In this document: in pieces, positions 42,375-51,592 of the stretch
Numbering within the stretch: the first letter of the stretch is position 1
Layout: each line of letters opens with the position of its first letter
Assembly: GCF_020991415.1 (NCBI RefSeq)
Contig: NZ_JAJMOY010000001.1
Span: 124,001 to 188,000, forward strand
From: Flavobacterium sp. ENC
Lineage (GTDB): Bacteria > Bacteroidota > Bacteroidia > Flavobacteriales > Flavobacteriaceae
Direction of reading: 5' to 3'
Length of the DNA: 64,000 nt
Notes under the pieces: model-generated
Told to the model about the DNA's origin: nothing
The model's input: only the letters and a program-made list of their open reading frames with translations
Database searches by the model: none
Program-made: the position numbers and the translations under genes

Positions 42375-44693
42375 ATGAAAACAAACAACTTAGGTTATCC
42401 AAGAATTGGCAGTAACAGGGAATTAAAAAAAGCCAGTGAATTATATTGGGGAGGAAAAATTTCGGTTGACGAACTGATCCGGACCGGAAAAGACATTCGC
42501 CGCACCAACTGGCAATTACAGGCTGAAGCGGGCGTAGATTTAATTCCGTCTAATGATTTCTCCTTTTATGATCAGGTGCTTGATTTAACGTTGACTTTGG
42601 GAGCAATTCCGGATCGTTACGCTGATTTTGCCAAATCAAATTCTTCGATAGATTTGTATTTCGCCATGGCGAGAGGTGCACAAAAAAACGGACAGGATGT
42701 GGTAGCGATGGAAATGACCAAATGGTTTGACACCAACTATCATTATATTGTTCCTGAATTTACAAAAAACCAAAAGTTTACATTGTTTTCAGAAAAAATA
42801 ATTACCGAATTCAAAGAGGCCAATGCTTTGGGAATTGCCACAAAACCGGTTTTAATCGGACCTGTTTCTTATTTGCTTTTAGGGAAAGAAAAAGAGGAGG
42901 GCTTTCACCGGATTGATCTGATCGATGCATTACTGCCTGTTTATTTTGAAATTTTCGAAAAGTTACAAGCCGAAAATGTCGAATACATTCAATTAGACGA
43001 ACCTTTTCTGGCTTTGAATTTAACGGATAAAGAGCGTAAGACGTTCACGGAAGTGTATCATGAAATCAATATCCGTTTTCCAAAAATTAAAATCATCCTG
43101 GCGAATTACTTTGATTGTTTCGGAGAAAATCTGGCAACGGCTTTAGCCTTGCCGGTGGACACTTTCCATTTGGATTTAGTGCGCTGTCCATCGCAATTAG
43201 ATGATATTTTAGAATCCGGCCAGCTGGATCCGAAGGTAAATCTTTCCCTGGGAGTTGTGGACGGAAGAAATATCTGGAAAAATGATTTCAAAAATTCCTT
43301 AAGCCTTATCCAAAAAGCAACGGATGCATTGGGAGAAAAAAGAGTATTGATTGGGCCGTCCTGTTCTTTAATCCACAGTCCGTGTGACCTGGATCTGGAA
43401 ACGAACGATGCAACCCTGACTCCCGAAATCAAACAATGGCTGGCTTTCGCCAAACAAAAAATCCTGGAAATTGTACTGTTGAAACAATTTGCTTCTAATG
43501 AAACAGATATTAAAACTTCGGCTGCATTTGAAGAAAATACCGTTGCTAATGAAAATCGCAAAACTTCAAAATTAATTCATAATAACAGTGTAAAAAACCG
43601 CGTTGCCAGTATTTCAGCTTCCGACGACAAACGTAATAGCACTTTTGCAACGAGAAGAAAAAGCCAGATTGAGGCTTTAAACCTTCCGTTGTTCCCAACG
43701 ACAACAATTGGTTCCTTTCCACAGACTGCAGAAGTACGAAGCTGGAGAGCTAAATTCAAAAAGGGAGAATTAACAGCGGAACAATACAACGACTTAATCG
43801 AAAAAGAAACCGAAGCGACTATTCGTTTTCAGGAAGAAACCGGTATCGATGTCCTGGTTCATGGTGAGTTTGAACGCAATGACATGGTGGAATATTTCGG
43901 AGAACAACTGGCCGGTTTTACTTTTACAAAAAACGGATGGGTACAGAGTTACGGCAGCCGTTGCGTAAAACCTCCGGTTATTTATGGTGATGTATCGAGA
44001 CCCACGCCAATGACGGTAAAATGGTCTAAATATGCACAATTCCTGACGCCAAAATGGGTAAAAGGAATGCTTACCGGACCTGTAACCATCTTACAATGGT
44101 CCTTTGTCCGTAACGATCAGCCGCGTTCTGAAACCTGTACGCAGATTGCTCTGGCGATTCGTGATGAGGTGGTGGACTTAGAAAAAGCCGGAATCAAGAT
44201 TATTCAGATTGACGAGCCTGCCATTCGCGAAGGCCTGCCTTTACGAAAAGAAGAATGGGCCGCTTATCTGGACTGGGCGGTAAAAGCTTTCCGGATCTCT
44301 GCCAGCGGTGTAAAGGATGACACGCAGATTCACACTCATATGTGCTACAGCGAATTCAACGATATCATTCAGAACATTGCCGACATGGATGCTGACGTGA
44401 TCACCATCGAATGTTCACGCTCCCAGATGGAGCTTTTAGATGCCTTTGCCGATTTTAAATATCCAAACGAGATCGGACCGGGAGTTTATGACATTCACTC
44501 TCCGCGTGTTCCGTCTAGTGAGGAAATGGTAAAACTGCTTGAAAAAGCGGCCGATGTTATTCCGGCAGACCAGCTTTGGGTAAACCCTGATTGTGGTTTA
44601 AAAACACGTCACTGGGATGAAACCAAAAAAGCACTTATCGAAATGGTAGCTGCTGCTCAGGAAATGAGAACTGCCGTAGAAAGTGCTGTTTAA
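42375..44693 (+). CDS. metE: Cobalamin-independent methionine synthase
   Basis: MetE transfers the methyl group of 5-methyltetrahydropteroyl-triglutamate to homocysteine. The 772-residue length and twin TIM-barrel layout fit. The zinc ligands are His655, Cys657 (HTHMCYSEF), Glu679 and Cys740, a constant 14-residue offset from the E. coli positions. Homocysteine/folate-site segments WFDTNYHYIVPE and LFPTTTIGSFPQT are present. The linker around residues 385-430 is poorly conserved. It coexists with a B12-dependent split MetH under a SAM riboswitch, so the cell has both routes. A long hairpin plus T run follows at 44731-44800. Confidence 0.96.
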   Translation: MKTNNLGYPRIGSNRELKKASELYWGGKISVDELIRTGKDIRRTNWQLQAEAGVDLIPSNDFSFYDQVLDLTLTLGAIPDRYADFAKSNSSIDLYFAMARGAQKNGQDVVAMEMTKWFDTNYHYIVPEFTKNQKFTLFSEKIITEFKEANALGIATKPVLIGPVSYLLLGKEKEEGFHRIDLIDALLPVYFEIFEKLQAENVEYIQLDEPFLALNLTDKERKTFTEVYHEINIRFPKIKIILANYFDCFGENLATALALPVDTFHLDLVRCPSQLDDILESGQLDPKVNLSLGVVDGRNIWKNDFKNSLSLIQKATDALGEKRVLIGPSCSLIHSPCDLDLETNDATLTPEIKQWLAFAKQKILEIVLLKQFASNETDIKTSAAFEENTVANENRKTSKLIHNNSVKNRVASISASDDKRNSTFATRRKSQIEALNLPLFPTTTIGSFPQTAEVRSWRAKFKKGELTAEQYNDLIEKETEATIRFQEETGIDVLVHGEFERNDMVEYFGEQLAGFTFTKNGWVQSYGSRCVKPPVIYGDVSRPTPMTVKWSKYAQFLTPKWVKGMLTGPVTILQWSFVRNDQPRSETCTQIALAIRDEVVDLEKAGIKIIQIDEPAIREGLPLRKEEWAAYLDWAVKAFRISASGVKDDTQIHTHMCYSEFNDIIQNIADMDADVITIECSRSQMELLDAFADFKYPNEIGPGVYDIHSPRVPSSEEMVKLLEKAADVIPADQLWVNPDCGLKTRHWDETKKALIEMVAAAQEMRTAVESAV

Positions 44694-44730
44694 TCAATAC
44701 CTTATTATTTAGATAATTTTTGTTTTTTTA

Positions 44731-44800
44731 GTGCCAACGGTGGAGTCGAAAATCTTGTAGTTATGATTTGTTTCGACTTCACTATGTTGGCATTTTTTTT
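44731..44800 (+). terminator. Probable metE terminator, long imperfect hairpin
   Basis: GTGCCAAC...GGAGTCGAAA pairs with TTTCGACTTC...GTTGGCA across a loop of about 20 bases, with eight T residues after it. Confidence 0.6.
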
Positions 44801-44882
44801 TACCAAATTATTTTCAAGAGCGAACTCACACCTGTTAGTTTTTTTTTGAAGCAGAAAATTGCAGTATTCAAAATAACCTCAG

Positions 44883-44951
44883 TCCCGCTATCCGCTGTAT
44901 CTGTTGTGGCGAACGCCGCCACAACAGGATGCCGCTTCTATCGGGGCTACC
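44883..44951. repeat. REP-like palindromic element (CCCGCTATCCGC...CGGGGCTA)
   Basis: An inner exact stem CTGTTGTGGCG (44901-44911) and CGCCACAACAG (44917-44927) is framed by outer CCCGCTATCCGC and GCCGCTTCTATCGGGG arms. This outer frame with a variable inner stem is a familiar layout for dispersed Bacteroidota repeats. The 351-base gap 44694-45044 otherwise holds the metE terminator, this element and the terminator of the beta-barrel gene. An 89-codon open frame across it looks spurious. Confidence 0.65.
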
Positions 44952-44992
44952 CTGGAAAACCTTATTTTCAAAATATTCTAACCTTAAAACAC

Positions 44993-45019
44993 AAAAAAGC
45001 ACTCCAATGGAGTGCTTTT
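44993..45019 (-). terminator. Terminator of the outer-membrane beta-barrel gene
   Basis: On the minus strand AAAAGCACTCC pairs with GGAGTGCTTTT, and T residues follow. Confidence 0.8.
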
Positions 45020-45044
45020 ATTCTGAATAACAATTAATTTAAGA

Positions 45045-45626
45045 TTAGAAGTTTTTAGAAACTCCAATGTTAAATGTTTTTCCAAAGTTGAAATTAAAAC
45101 TACTAACATCAGGACCGTTATTATCGTAGCTTAATGTTTCGTATTCTAAACCACCAATGCTGAAGTTTAAGCCAAAACCTTTTTTCATGTTAATGAAAAG
45201 AGCCGGAGTTACACCAACATACATACCATCTGCTTTAGATTTTGCGAAATCATTTCCAGGTCCGTAAACTTTAGATTTAATATTTTGAAAACCAGCACCC
45301 ATATCTGCAAAAATAGAGAAAGTCTGGCTTAATGGCACTGAGTAACGCACAAATGCACCTGCTCTGAAACCATTATCTTTTATTTCTCTTGCACCGTTGT
45401 CATCATTAGCAGAAGAAACTGTGAATTCACCCCCAACAGTCCAGTTATCATGGAATTGGTAACCTACTTTTGGAGAAAAACTAAAAGTACTTGTTTTATC
45501 TTCGTTAAATTGGTATTCTGCCTTCTCAGAAGTATATCCGATACTACCACCTACTAAGATTGTTCCTTTTTGAGCATTTGCAAAACTGCAGATAGCCAAT
45601 GCAGCCATCACTAGAATTTTTTTCAT
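45045..45626 (-). CDS. Outer-membrane beta-barrel protein
   Basis: The 193-residue protein has a signal peptide (ending FANAQ, about residue 19) and then eight or so alternating beta strands. It ends in TFNIGVSKNF with a terminal Phe, the usual barrel end. It belongs to the small OmpA/OmpX-like porin-family barrels (outer membrane beta-barrel protein). Such proteins are common in flavobacteria and often abundant, with structural or adhesive roles. No OmpA peptidoglycan domain is present. It is divergent from gldA. Confidence 0.85.
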   Translation of the reverse strand: MKKILVMAALAICSFANAQKGTILVGGSIGYTSEKAEYQFNEDKTSTFSFSPKVGYQFHDNWTVGGEFTVSSANDDNGAREIKDNGFRAGAFVRYSVPLSQTFSIFADMGAGFQNIKSKVYGPGNDFAKSKADGMYVGVTPALFINMKKGFGLNFSIGGLEYETLSYDNNGPDVSSFNFNFGKTFNIGVSKNF

Positions 45627-45746
45627 TTTGTTTTATTTTAATTTTAGCAATGCTTTAACAATAACAATGCCGTGCTACGGGAGAATTTATATTTTATTTA
45701 AGAGTTCTTTGAAAGACTATTTTTAGCAATCAAAGCTATTTCTGTT

Positions 45747-45754
45747 TACTTTTG
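45747..45754 (+). promoter_or_regulatory. gldA: -7 element for gldA
   Basis: TACTTTTG lies 16 bases before the gldA start and matches TAnnTTTG. A T-rich stretch near 45721 is a weak -33 candidate. Confidence 0.5.
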
Positions 45755-45770
45755 CAGTAAATAAAAAGTT

Positions 45771-46667
45771 ATGTCGATAGAAGTAAACAGTATATCAAAA
45801 AGTTACGGAGCACAAAAAGCCCTTAATGAAATTTCATTTAAAATTGAGAAAGGTGAAATCGTCGGATTTCTGGGTCCGAATGGTGCCGGAAAATCAACTT
45901 TGATGAAAATTTTGACTACTTACTTACTTGCTGATGGCGGCTCAGCCCTTGTAAATGGTCATGATGTCATGACAGACACTAAAGCGGTACAACTTTCAAT
46001 AGGGTATTTACCGGAGCATAATCCGCTATATCTGGATTTGTATGTTCGTGAGTATTTGGCATTTAATGCCGATGTTTACCATGTTGAAAAATCAAGAATT
46101 GAAGAAGTAATTCAACTGACAGGACTGTCAGCTGAAAGTGATAAAAAGATCGGACAACTGTCTAAAGGATACCGTCAGCGTGTGGGATTGGCCAACGCTT
46201 TGCTGCACAATCCCGATGTTTTGATTCTGGACGAACCGACTACAGGTCTGGATCCGAACCAGTTAATGGAAATTCGAAATGTAATTAAAAATGTGGGGAA
46301 AGATAAAACCGTTTTCCTGTCAACCCACATCATGCAGGAAGTGGAAGCCATCTGCGACCGTGTCATAATTATTGACAAAGGACAAATTGTGGCCGATAAA
46401 AAATTAGATAAGTTAATTTCTGAAAACAAAGAACAAGTTATCGAAGTAGAATTCGATTACCAGATAGAAGAACAATTACTGGCCCGACTGGAAAACATCA
46501 GTTCTTATAAAAACATTCATGATATGACCTGGGAGCTAACTTTCGTTACTGAAAAGGATATGCGTCCGATGATTTTTGATTTTGCAAACGCCAACGGATT
46601 AAAGACACTACAACTGAATCAGAAAAATAAAAACCTGGAAGCGGTGTTTAGGGAGATTACTAAATAA
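45771..46667 (+). CDS. gldA: Gliding motility ABC transporter ATP-binding protein GldA
   Basis: The 298-residue ATPase has Walker A GPNGAGKST (about residues 36-44), the signature LSKGYRQRVGLA, Walker B VLILDEPTTGLD and the switch His in STHIMQ. A C-terminal region of about 85 residues follows, as in GldA. It pairs with the membrane subunits GldF and GldG, whose genes are not in the window. In F. johnsoniae gldA mutants lose gliding. Separation of gldA from gldFG is the known arrangement in that species. A strong bidirectional terminator follows. Confidence 0.92.
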   Translation: MSIEVNSISKSYGAQKALNEISFKIEKGEIVGFLGPNGAGKSTLMKILTTYLLADGGSALVNGHDVMTDTKAVQLSIGYLPEHNPLYLDLYVREYLAFNADVYHVEKSRIEEVIQLTGLSAESDKKIGQLSKGYRQRVGLANALLHNPDVLILDEPTTGLDPNQLMEIRNVIKNVGKDKTVFLSTHIMQEVEAICDRVIIIDKGQIVADKKLDKLISENKEQVIEVEFDYQIEEQLLARLENISSYKNIHDMTWELTFVTEKDMRPMIFDFANANGLKTLQLNQKNKNLEAVFREITK

Positions 46668-46695
46668 GTTTACAGTCTCAGTCCCGGTTTACAAA

Positions 46696-46746
46696 TAAAA
46701 TAAAAGAAGCCCGTTTAAAATTTTAAACGGGCTTCTTTTTATTTTA
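46696..46746. terminator. Bidirectional terminator between gldA and the DoxX-like gene
   Basis: TAAAATAAAAGAAGCCCGTTT is mirrored almost exactly, with T-rich ends on both strands. It overlaps the stop codon of the DoxX-like gene at 46739. Confidence 0.9.
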
Positions 46747-47503
46747 TCAAATTTTTAAGATATATCGTGTACAATAACGACAAGACTATTACTGAAAATC
46801 TGATTATATTTTTAACAACAACACTCTTGAGATTTACTGAAGGCAATTCAGAATTTGTTTTAAGAAAAAAAATAATTATTTTTTTATAATCCAGCAGCAT
46901 TAAATATAAAACACCAATTGTTAATAATAGCGATTCTAACAACGCTCCGGCATTCATTTGATAAAAAACATTAATTAAAGTCAAATTAAAAAGCACTGAA
47001 AACAAAATGACAGCTCCCGGTAACACTGTTCTTTTGAATAGCAGCAAACAACCGCCAATAATCTGAATACTGGCTATTAGGATTCCATACGCGTGCGAAT
47101 ATCCAAAATAAAACCAGGTCAGCCATTCTCCACTTTGCTGATTCATTGGCCTATTCGAAATTTCTGCAGGGACGATAAACTGAAGGCCGTAAAACTTTTT
47201 CCAGCCAAAGGCGATAATACTAAAAGCAATGCAATATCTAATGGCAGCGTACATAAATCCGTAAATCTTTATGGAGTTCTGTGTTTTCTTTCGCTCTGAA
47301 AAATGCCATAAAAGCGGAAAAAGCAAAGCGCTTACTAAGGAAATACCAATCATTGAAAAAACTAAGACCGGTGGCAGCCATGGAATATTTCCTCCGTTAC
47401 CAAGTAATAATAACAAAGCGGAAAACTCCAGGGCTAAAATTAAAGATGTGCTGATTTTTTTTCCAAATGAATTTGAAATCTCTAAAAGTGATTGTTCTGA
47501 CAT
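46739..47503 (-). CDS. DoxX-like integral membrane protein
   Basis: With the start at 47503 (MSEQSLLEISNSFGKK) the protein has 254 residues and about seven hydrophobic helices. The middle part (SHAYGILIASIQIIGGCLLL, then FKRTVLPGAVILFSVLFNLTLI) looks like the DoxX/SURF4-like four-helix unit. The N-terminal extra helices make it longer than simple DoxX proteins. Function is unknown; quinone-linked or redox roles are typical guesses for the family. An AraC-type regulator with a membrane sensor follows upstream on the same strand, 81 bases away. Confidence 0.65.
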   Translation of the reverse strand: MSEQSLLEISNSFGKKISTSLILALEFSALLLLLGNGGNIPWLPPVLVFSMIGISLVSALLFPLLWHFSERKKTQNSIKIYGFMYAAIRYCIAFSIIAFGWKKFYGLQFIVPAEISNRPMNQQSGEWLTWFYFGYSHAYGILIASIQIIGGCLLLFKRTVLPGAVILFSVLFNLTLINVFYQMNAGALLESLLLTIGVLYLMLLDYKKIIIFFLKTNSELPSVNLKSVVVKNIIRFSVIVLSLLYTIYLKNLIK

Positions 47504-47584
47504 TGTGTTTCTGTTTAAGTTAATATGGAGCAAATTTGAATATTAATTAAACAGCAAACGTTCCGGTGTATGCAGACGAACGTA

Positions 47585-48712
47585 TTAAAGTTCTTTTTCT
47601 GCTGCTCCGGAATGTAACTTCACAAATTCAGTTGGAGAAAATCCGGTGTTTTTTTTAAATGTGGTGTTAAAGGTAGTTTTCGAGTTAAATCCCGATTCGT
47701 AAGCAATGCCTAAAATATTTAACTGATTGTATTTTTCAGAAAGCAGCAGATTTTTAGCTTTCTCAATCCGGTATTTATTTATAAAATTATAAAAATTGTC
47801 GCCATACAATTCGTTAATAACAAAAGAGGTTTCATTACAACTGGCATTCAAATTTCCTGCAAGTTTTGGCAGACTTAAATCATTGTCTAAATATATTTTT
47901 TTTTCCTCTATAAGTATTTGCAGCTTTTGGTTCAGTTCATTCAATCGGTCCTCGGAAACTCTTTTGGGAGGCTCTTTTTTATCTGTTTTGATACCAGACA
48001 AGTCATTTAATTCACTTTTACTAAAATCGAAGACCTCTTTTTGCTGCAATGAAAAATAAGCCAGAAAAAAAACGCTAAAGAGATAAATGAAAGGTGTAAA
48101 CTGAATGAAGTCGTCTAAATTGAAAAACACAAGATTAAACCAGGCTATCAGGATAAACAATAAAACCAATAAAAAGGACTTTAGCCAAAATAGATTAATC
48201 CCTTCAGTTGAAGATGTGAATGTATGTATGTTTTTTAAGTGATGCTGCAGTCTTGTGAACGACAAACACCAATAAATTATGGTCTGAAGCGGCAATGCAA
48301 TTTTCAGAATAAAAAAGACCACTTTTGCTGTTCCATCACTAAATTCAAAATTTTCACCTGTTACAAAAAAAGGAAATCTAAAAACGCAAAAAATCAGAAA
48401 CGGTAAAAAATGCCATACATATTTCTTTTTTATTTTTTTTTCGAATGATGTAAAACACAGAATGCTGATGTACAAAAAGGGCGCAGTAAGGAATCGTATC
48501 AGGCCTATCATTTCAAAAAGCGCGGGATGTTTTAAATGAATTTTTTGATAAAATAATGGCACTTCAATCATAGCCAAACCAAGGGTTATGACAAATAAGC
48601 CAAGGTATCTGTTTGCGGTTACATTTACTTTTCCGAAATGAGCAATAAGCAAAAAGCCCAACAAAAATGCAGCTCCTGAAGTGATACCCATTATAATTGG
48701 AAAATTCATCAT
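47585..48712 (-). CDS. Membrane-bound AraC-family regulator
   Basis: The 375-residue protein has about seven hydrophobic helices in residues 1-220, then a charged linker (KKEPPKRVSEDRLNEL). A C-terminal AraC-type DNA-binding domain follows, with NILGIAYESGFNSKTTFNTTFKKNTGFSPTEF. This layout (multi-TM sensor plus HTH) is frequent in Bacteroidota. It probably senses a signal at the inner membrane and regulates nearby genes such as the DoxX-like protein downstream, but that is inference. Confidence 0.9.
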   Translation of the reverse strand: MMNFPIIMGITSGAAFLLGFLLIAHFGKVNVTANRYLGLFVITLGLAMIEVPLFYQKIHLKHPALFEMIGLIRFLTAPFLYISILCFTSFEKKIKKKYVWHFLPFLIFCVFRFPFFVTGENFEFSDGTAKVVFFILKIALPLQTIIYWCLSFTRLQHHLKNIHTFTSSTEGINLFWLKSFLLVLLFILIAWFNLVFFNLDDFIQFTPFIYLFSVFFLAYFSLQQKEVFDFSKSELNDLSGIKTDKKEPPKRVSEDRLNELNQKLQILIEEKKIYLDNDLSLPKLAGNLNASCNETSFVINELYGDNFYNFINKYRIEKAKNLLLSEKYNQLNILGIAYESGFNSKTTFNTTFKKNTGFSPTEFVKLHSGAAEKEL

Positions 48713-48768
48713 ATAAAAATCATCAAATTTTAGTATTGCAAAAAACTATTCAGCTCCTCCTTTATGCA

Positions 48769-50175
48769 TTAATTTATAGCCAAAATAGCTTGTTTCATTT
48801 CTTCGATTATAATTTTAATATCTTTCTCTGAAGTTCTCCAGTTGACAAAAGAAGCTCTTATTCCTTTTCTGTTTTGATAAACTGTTGGTGTCATAAACAC
48901 TTTTCCACTATCATTTAGCAGCGTCAGAAACGAAGCGACTTTCTCCTGATTGTGATCGCCTTTCAAAGTAAAACAAACATTATTAAGGCGAATTGGCGCG
49001 AGGAGCTCAAAATGATCCGCTTCAATGAGTGCATTTCCAAAATGCAAGGCCATATGAACGCTGTTTTCTACAATATCACAAAAACCTTCTTTTCCATAGG
49101 CCAGTAAAGAAAACCAAACCGGCAGCGCCCTCAGACGTCTTGAATTTTCCGGCAATACATTCAAATAATTGAAATTCTCCAGCGGATTGCCCAAATAAGG
49201 CGCATTCGAGTTCTGGAACGTTTCGATTTGCAAATTCACATGATCCTTTTTTACCAGATAAAAAGCACTTTCATACGGCACGTTCAGCCATTTATGACAA
49301 TCTATTGTGATGCTGTCTGCATTTTCCCAGCCTTCCACTAAATGTTTAAATTTATCAGACACCGCTGCAAAGCCTCCAAAAGCAGCATCAATATGCCACC
49401 AGAAATTATACTTTTCCTTTAGCGTTGAAATCGCTTTAAAATCATCGAAATCGGCTGTATTTACTGTCCCTGCGCTTGAAATTAAAATAAAAGGTTTTCC
49501 GTTTAAGGCTTTTATTTTTTCTTCTAAATCAATAGTATCGATAGCCTCCCGATTTCCTTCGATGGTCTTAATGACACTGTAATTCTGGCTTCCGATTCCC
49601 AGCATCGCTAATGATTTTACAGCCGAAGAATGTGGTGTAGCCGTCAAAATATTCAGGGTTTCAGAAATTCCGTTCTTAGCAAAATCTTTTCCAGACTGAG
49701 CTCCAAACCATTGTCTTGCAATTCCGAGGCAGGTAAAATTAGACATTGTGGCTCCTGTTACAAATCCGCCTAAAAATGTTTTGGGCAGATCAAACAATTG
49801 CAGCAACAGATGAATCGTTTCAAATTCAATCAGTGCTGAAACTCCGCCTTGTGCTTTTATCGCCTGCGTATTCTGGTCATAAACCGAAGCCAGCCAATCT
49901 CCGACAATGGATGCCGGTGTTGATCCGCCGGTCACAAATCCCAGATATCTTGACCCTGGAGAAGCAACCATTAAGGGTGCCATTCGCTCGTTAAATTCTC
50001 TTAAGGCTTCTATTGAACCAAGACCTAACTCGTTTAAATCGCGTGTTGGATCAATTGTATTTTTATTTGATGTCGGAATGTTTTCCAAATTATTCAAAAA
50101 ACCAATTCCCTGCTGTTTTGTTTTTTCTAAGATATTTTCGAAGTCGTTTAGATCTTGTTGAAGTATGGCATTCAT
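48769..50175 (-). CDS. Group II pyridoxal-phosphate-dependent decarboxylase
   Basis: The 468-residue enzyme has the aromatic-amino-acid/glutamate decarboxylase fold. The PLP lysine lies in SITIDCHKWLNVPYES, the cofactor-phosphate and ring-stacking region in GGFVTGATMSNFTCLGIARQ, and a WHIDAAFGG motif carries the Asp that pairs with the pyridine nitrogen. Substrate choice (glutamate, aromatic amino acid, or diaminobutyrate-like) cannot be told. No signal peptide is present. A dicarboxylate/amino-acid symporter gene follows upstream on the same strand, 93 bases away, and could bring in the substrate. Confidence 0.9.
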   Translation of the reverse strand: MNAILQQDLNDFENILEKTKQQGIGFLNNLENIPTSNKNTIDPTRDLNELGLGSIEALREFNERMAPLMVASPGSRYLGFVTGGSTPASIVGDWLASVYDQNTQAIKAQGGVSALIEFETIHLLLQLFDLPKTFLGGFVTGATMSNFTCLGIARQWFGAQSGKDFAKNGISETLNILTATPHSSAVKSLAMLGIGSQNYSVIKTIEGNREAIDTIDLEEKIKALNGKPFILISSAGTVNTADFDDFKAISTLKEKYNFWWHIDAAFGGFAAVSDKFKHLVEGWENADSITIDCHKWLNVPYESAFYLVKKDHVNLQIETFQNSNAPYLGNPLENFNYLNVLPENSRRLRALPVWFSLLAYGKEGFCDIVENSVHMALHFGNALIEADHFELLAPIRLNNVCFTLKGDHNQEKVASFLTLLNDSGKVFMTPTVYQNRKGIRASFVNWRTSEKDIKIIIEEMKQAILAIN

Positions 50176-50268
50176 TTTTATTTTGTTAGCTGTATTTTTA
50201 ATTTTGTTTTATGCAGATTTTGCAGATAAAGCTGATTTTTTTTATTTACCGGAAAGAATAACTTTATG

Positions 50269-51492
50269 CTACCATTTCGTTTTTTCAGAAAATCGGGCAA
50301 CCATCATAGAAGAAATTACATCGCCATTGGCATTTAATAAAGTGGCAATGGGGTCAACCAGAGTCCCTAAAATCATGGCGACGGGCAAAGCCTGTTCCAT
50401 TGGCAGTCCGTAGACTGTAATAGCCAGAACTTCTCCTATATAGCCCCCATTTGGGATTCCGCCTTCTACAATCGAAACGATTACAGTAATTCCTAATGCC
50501 AGAAGTATGGTGGATGGTGAAGTAAAATCTTTTCCAAACATGGCAAAAAGGAAGGTTATTTTTAAAATAGAGGACATACTCGAACCGTCTTTATGCAAAG
50601 GCCCTCCCAGCGGAATAACGAGGTTTCTGATATGTTTTGGTATGCTCATTTTTTCGGCTGCCTCAAGATTTGCCGGAATTGTTGCAATGCTGCTGCAGGT
50701 TCCTACCGCTGTTAAAGAAGGCGTAATATTATTGCTCCAGAAAACGATAAAAGCTCTTTTTCCTCCGGCAACCAAAGCATACAAACTAAAAAACACAAAG
50801 AAATAAAAAACGCAGGCTGCGTAATAAACACCCAGTGGTTTAGCATAAAGTCCGAATAATTGTGGCCCGAAAACCCCAACCTGATAGGCAAAATAAGCCC
50901 CTAACCCTATTGGAGCCAATTTCATAATCATAGTCAGAAGCTGTTTCATGACTTCATTTCCCGAATCGAGAAAACCTCTGAAAGCACTTCCTTTTTCTCC
51001 CGACTGTAAGCTTGCAAATCCGATCAGAAAAGAAAAAATAATCAATGCCAGCATGCTTTTACGGGACAGTAACTCAAAGAAATCATTTACCGTAAGCAAT
51101 TGTGCAATTTGCTCCCCAATACTTCCGGATTGAATATTTTCCAGCGGAACTTTAGAAATAATAATACTCTGATGAATAGGAAAAAGATAAACTGCCACAA
51201 TCATAACAAGTGCTGAAATCAGAATGGTGCTTAAAAAAACCGCAATCATAATCATGAAAAGCTTTCCCAGTTTTTCTGTCTGCTCCAAATTGGCTACAGA
51301 AGAAGCAATGGTAAAGAAAATAAGCGGAATAATAGCCGTAAAGAGCAGGTTTAGGAAGATATCTCCAAGAGGTTTTATAACCTCAACTTTGTCTTTAAAA
51401 ATTAACCCGAGAATGCTTCCGATTATAATACCTCCCAGAAGTAATAAAATGCTGCTGTAGCTTTTTAGAAAATTGATTTTTTTAACTTCCAT
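50269..51492 (-). CDS. Dicarboxylate/amino acid:cation symporter (DAACS family)
   Basis: The 407-residue protein is a glutamate/C4-dicarboxylate importer of the GltP/DctA family. It has about eight transmembrane helices plus the two re-entrant hairpins. HP1-like segment GTCSSIATIP (serine-rich) and the following LVIPLGGPLHKDGSSM are the substrate and ion-binding signatures. The later PNGGYIGEVLAITVYGLP and DPIATLLNANGDV complete the pattern. The substrate may be glutamate or aspartate, which would link it to the neighbouring PLP decarboxylase. Confidence 0.9.
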   Translation of the reverse strand: MEVKKINFLKSYSSILLLLGGIIIGSILGLIFKDKVEVIKPLGDIFLNLLFTAIIPLIFFTIASSVANLEQTEKLGKLFMIMIAVFLSTILISALVMIVAVYLFPIHQSIIISKVPLENIQSGSIGEQIAQLLTVNDFFELLSRKSMLALIIFSFLIGFASLQSGEKGSAFRGFLDSGNEVMKQLLTMIMKLAPIGLGAYFAYQVGVFGPQLFGLYAKPLGVYYAACVFYFFVFFSLYALVAGGKRAFIVFWSNNITPSLTAVGTCSSIATIPANLEAAEKMSIPKHIRNLVIPLGGPLHKDGSSMSSILKITFLFAMFGKDFTSPSTILLALGITVIVSIVEGGIPNGGYIGEVLAITVYGLPMEQALPVAMILGTLVDPIATLLNANGDVISSMMVARFSEKTKW

Positions 51493-51592
51493 AATTTTAA
51501 AAGAGTATTGGATTCAGGATTAGAAACGTGAACTAAAAAATCAATTAAATTACTTAAAAAAAGAGCACTAAAACGAATAAGTCGTTTTTTTC

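Noticed and set aside
44768..45037. 89-codon open frame between metE and the beta-barrel gene
   Set aside because: It crosses a palindromic repeat and a terminator hairpin, and its residue pattern shows no protein-like signature.
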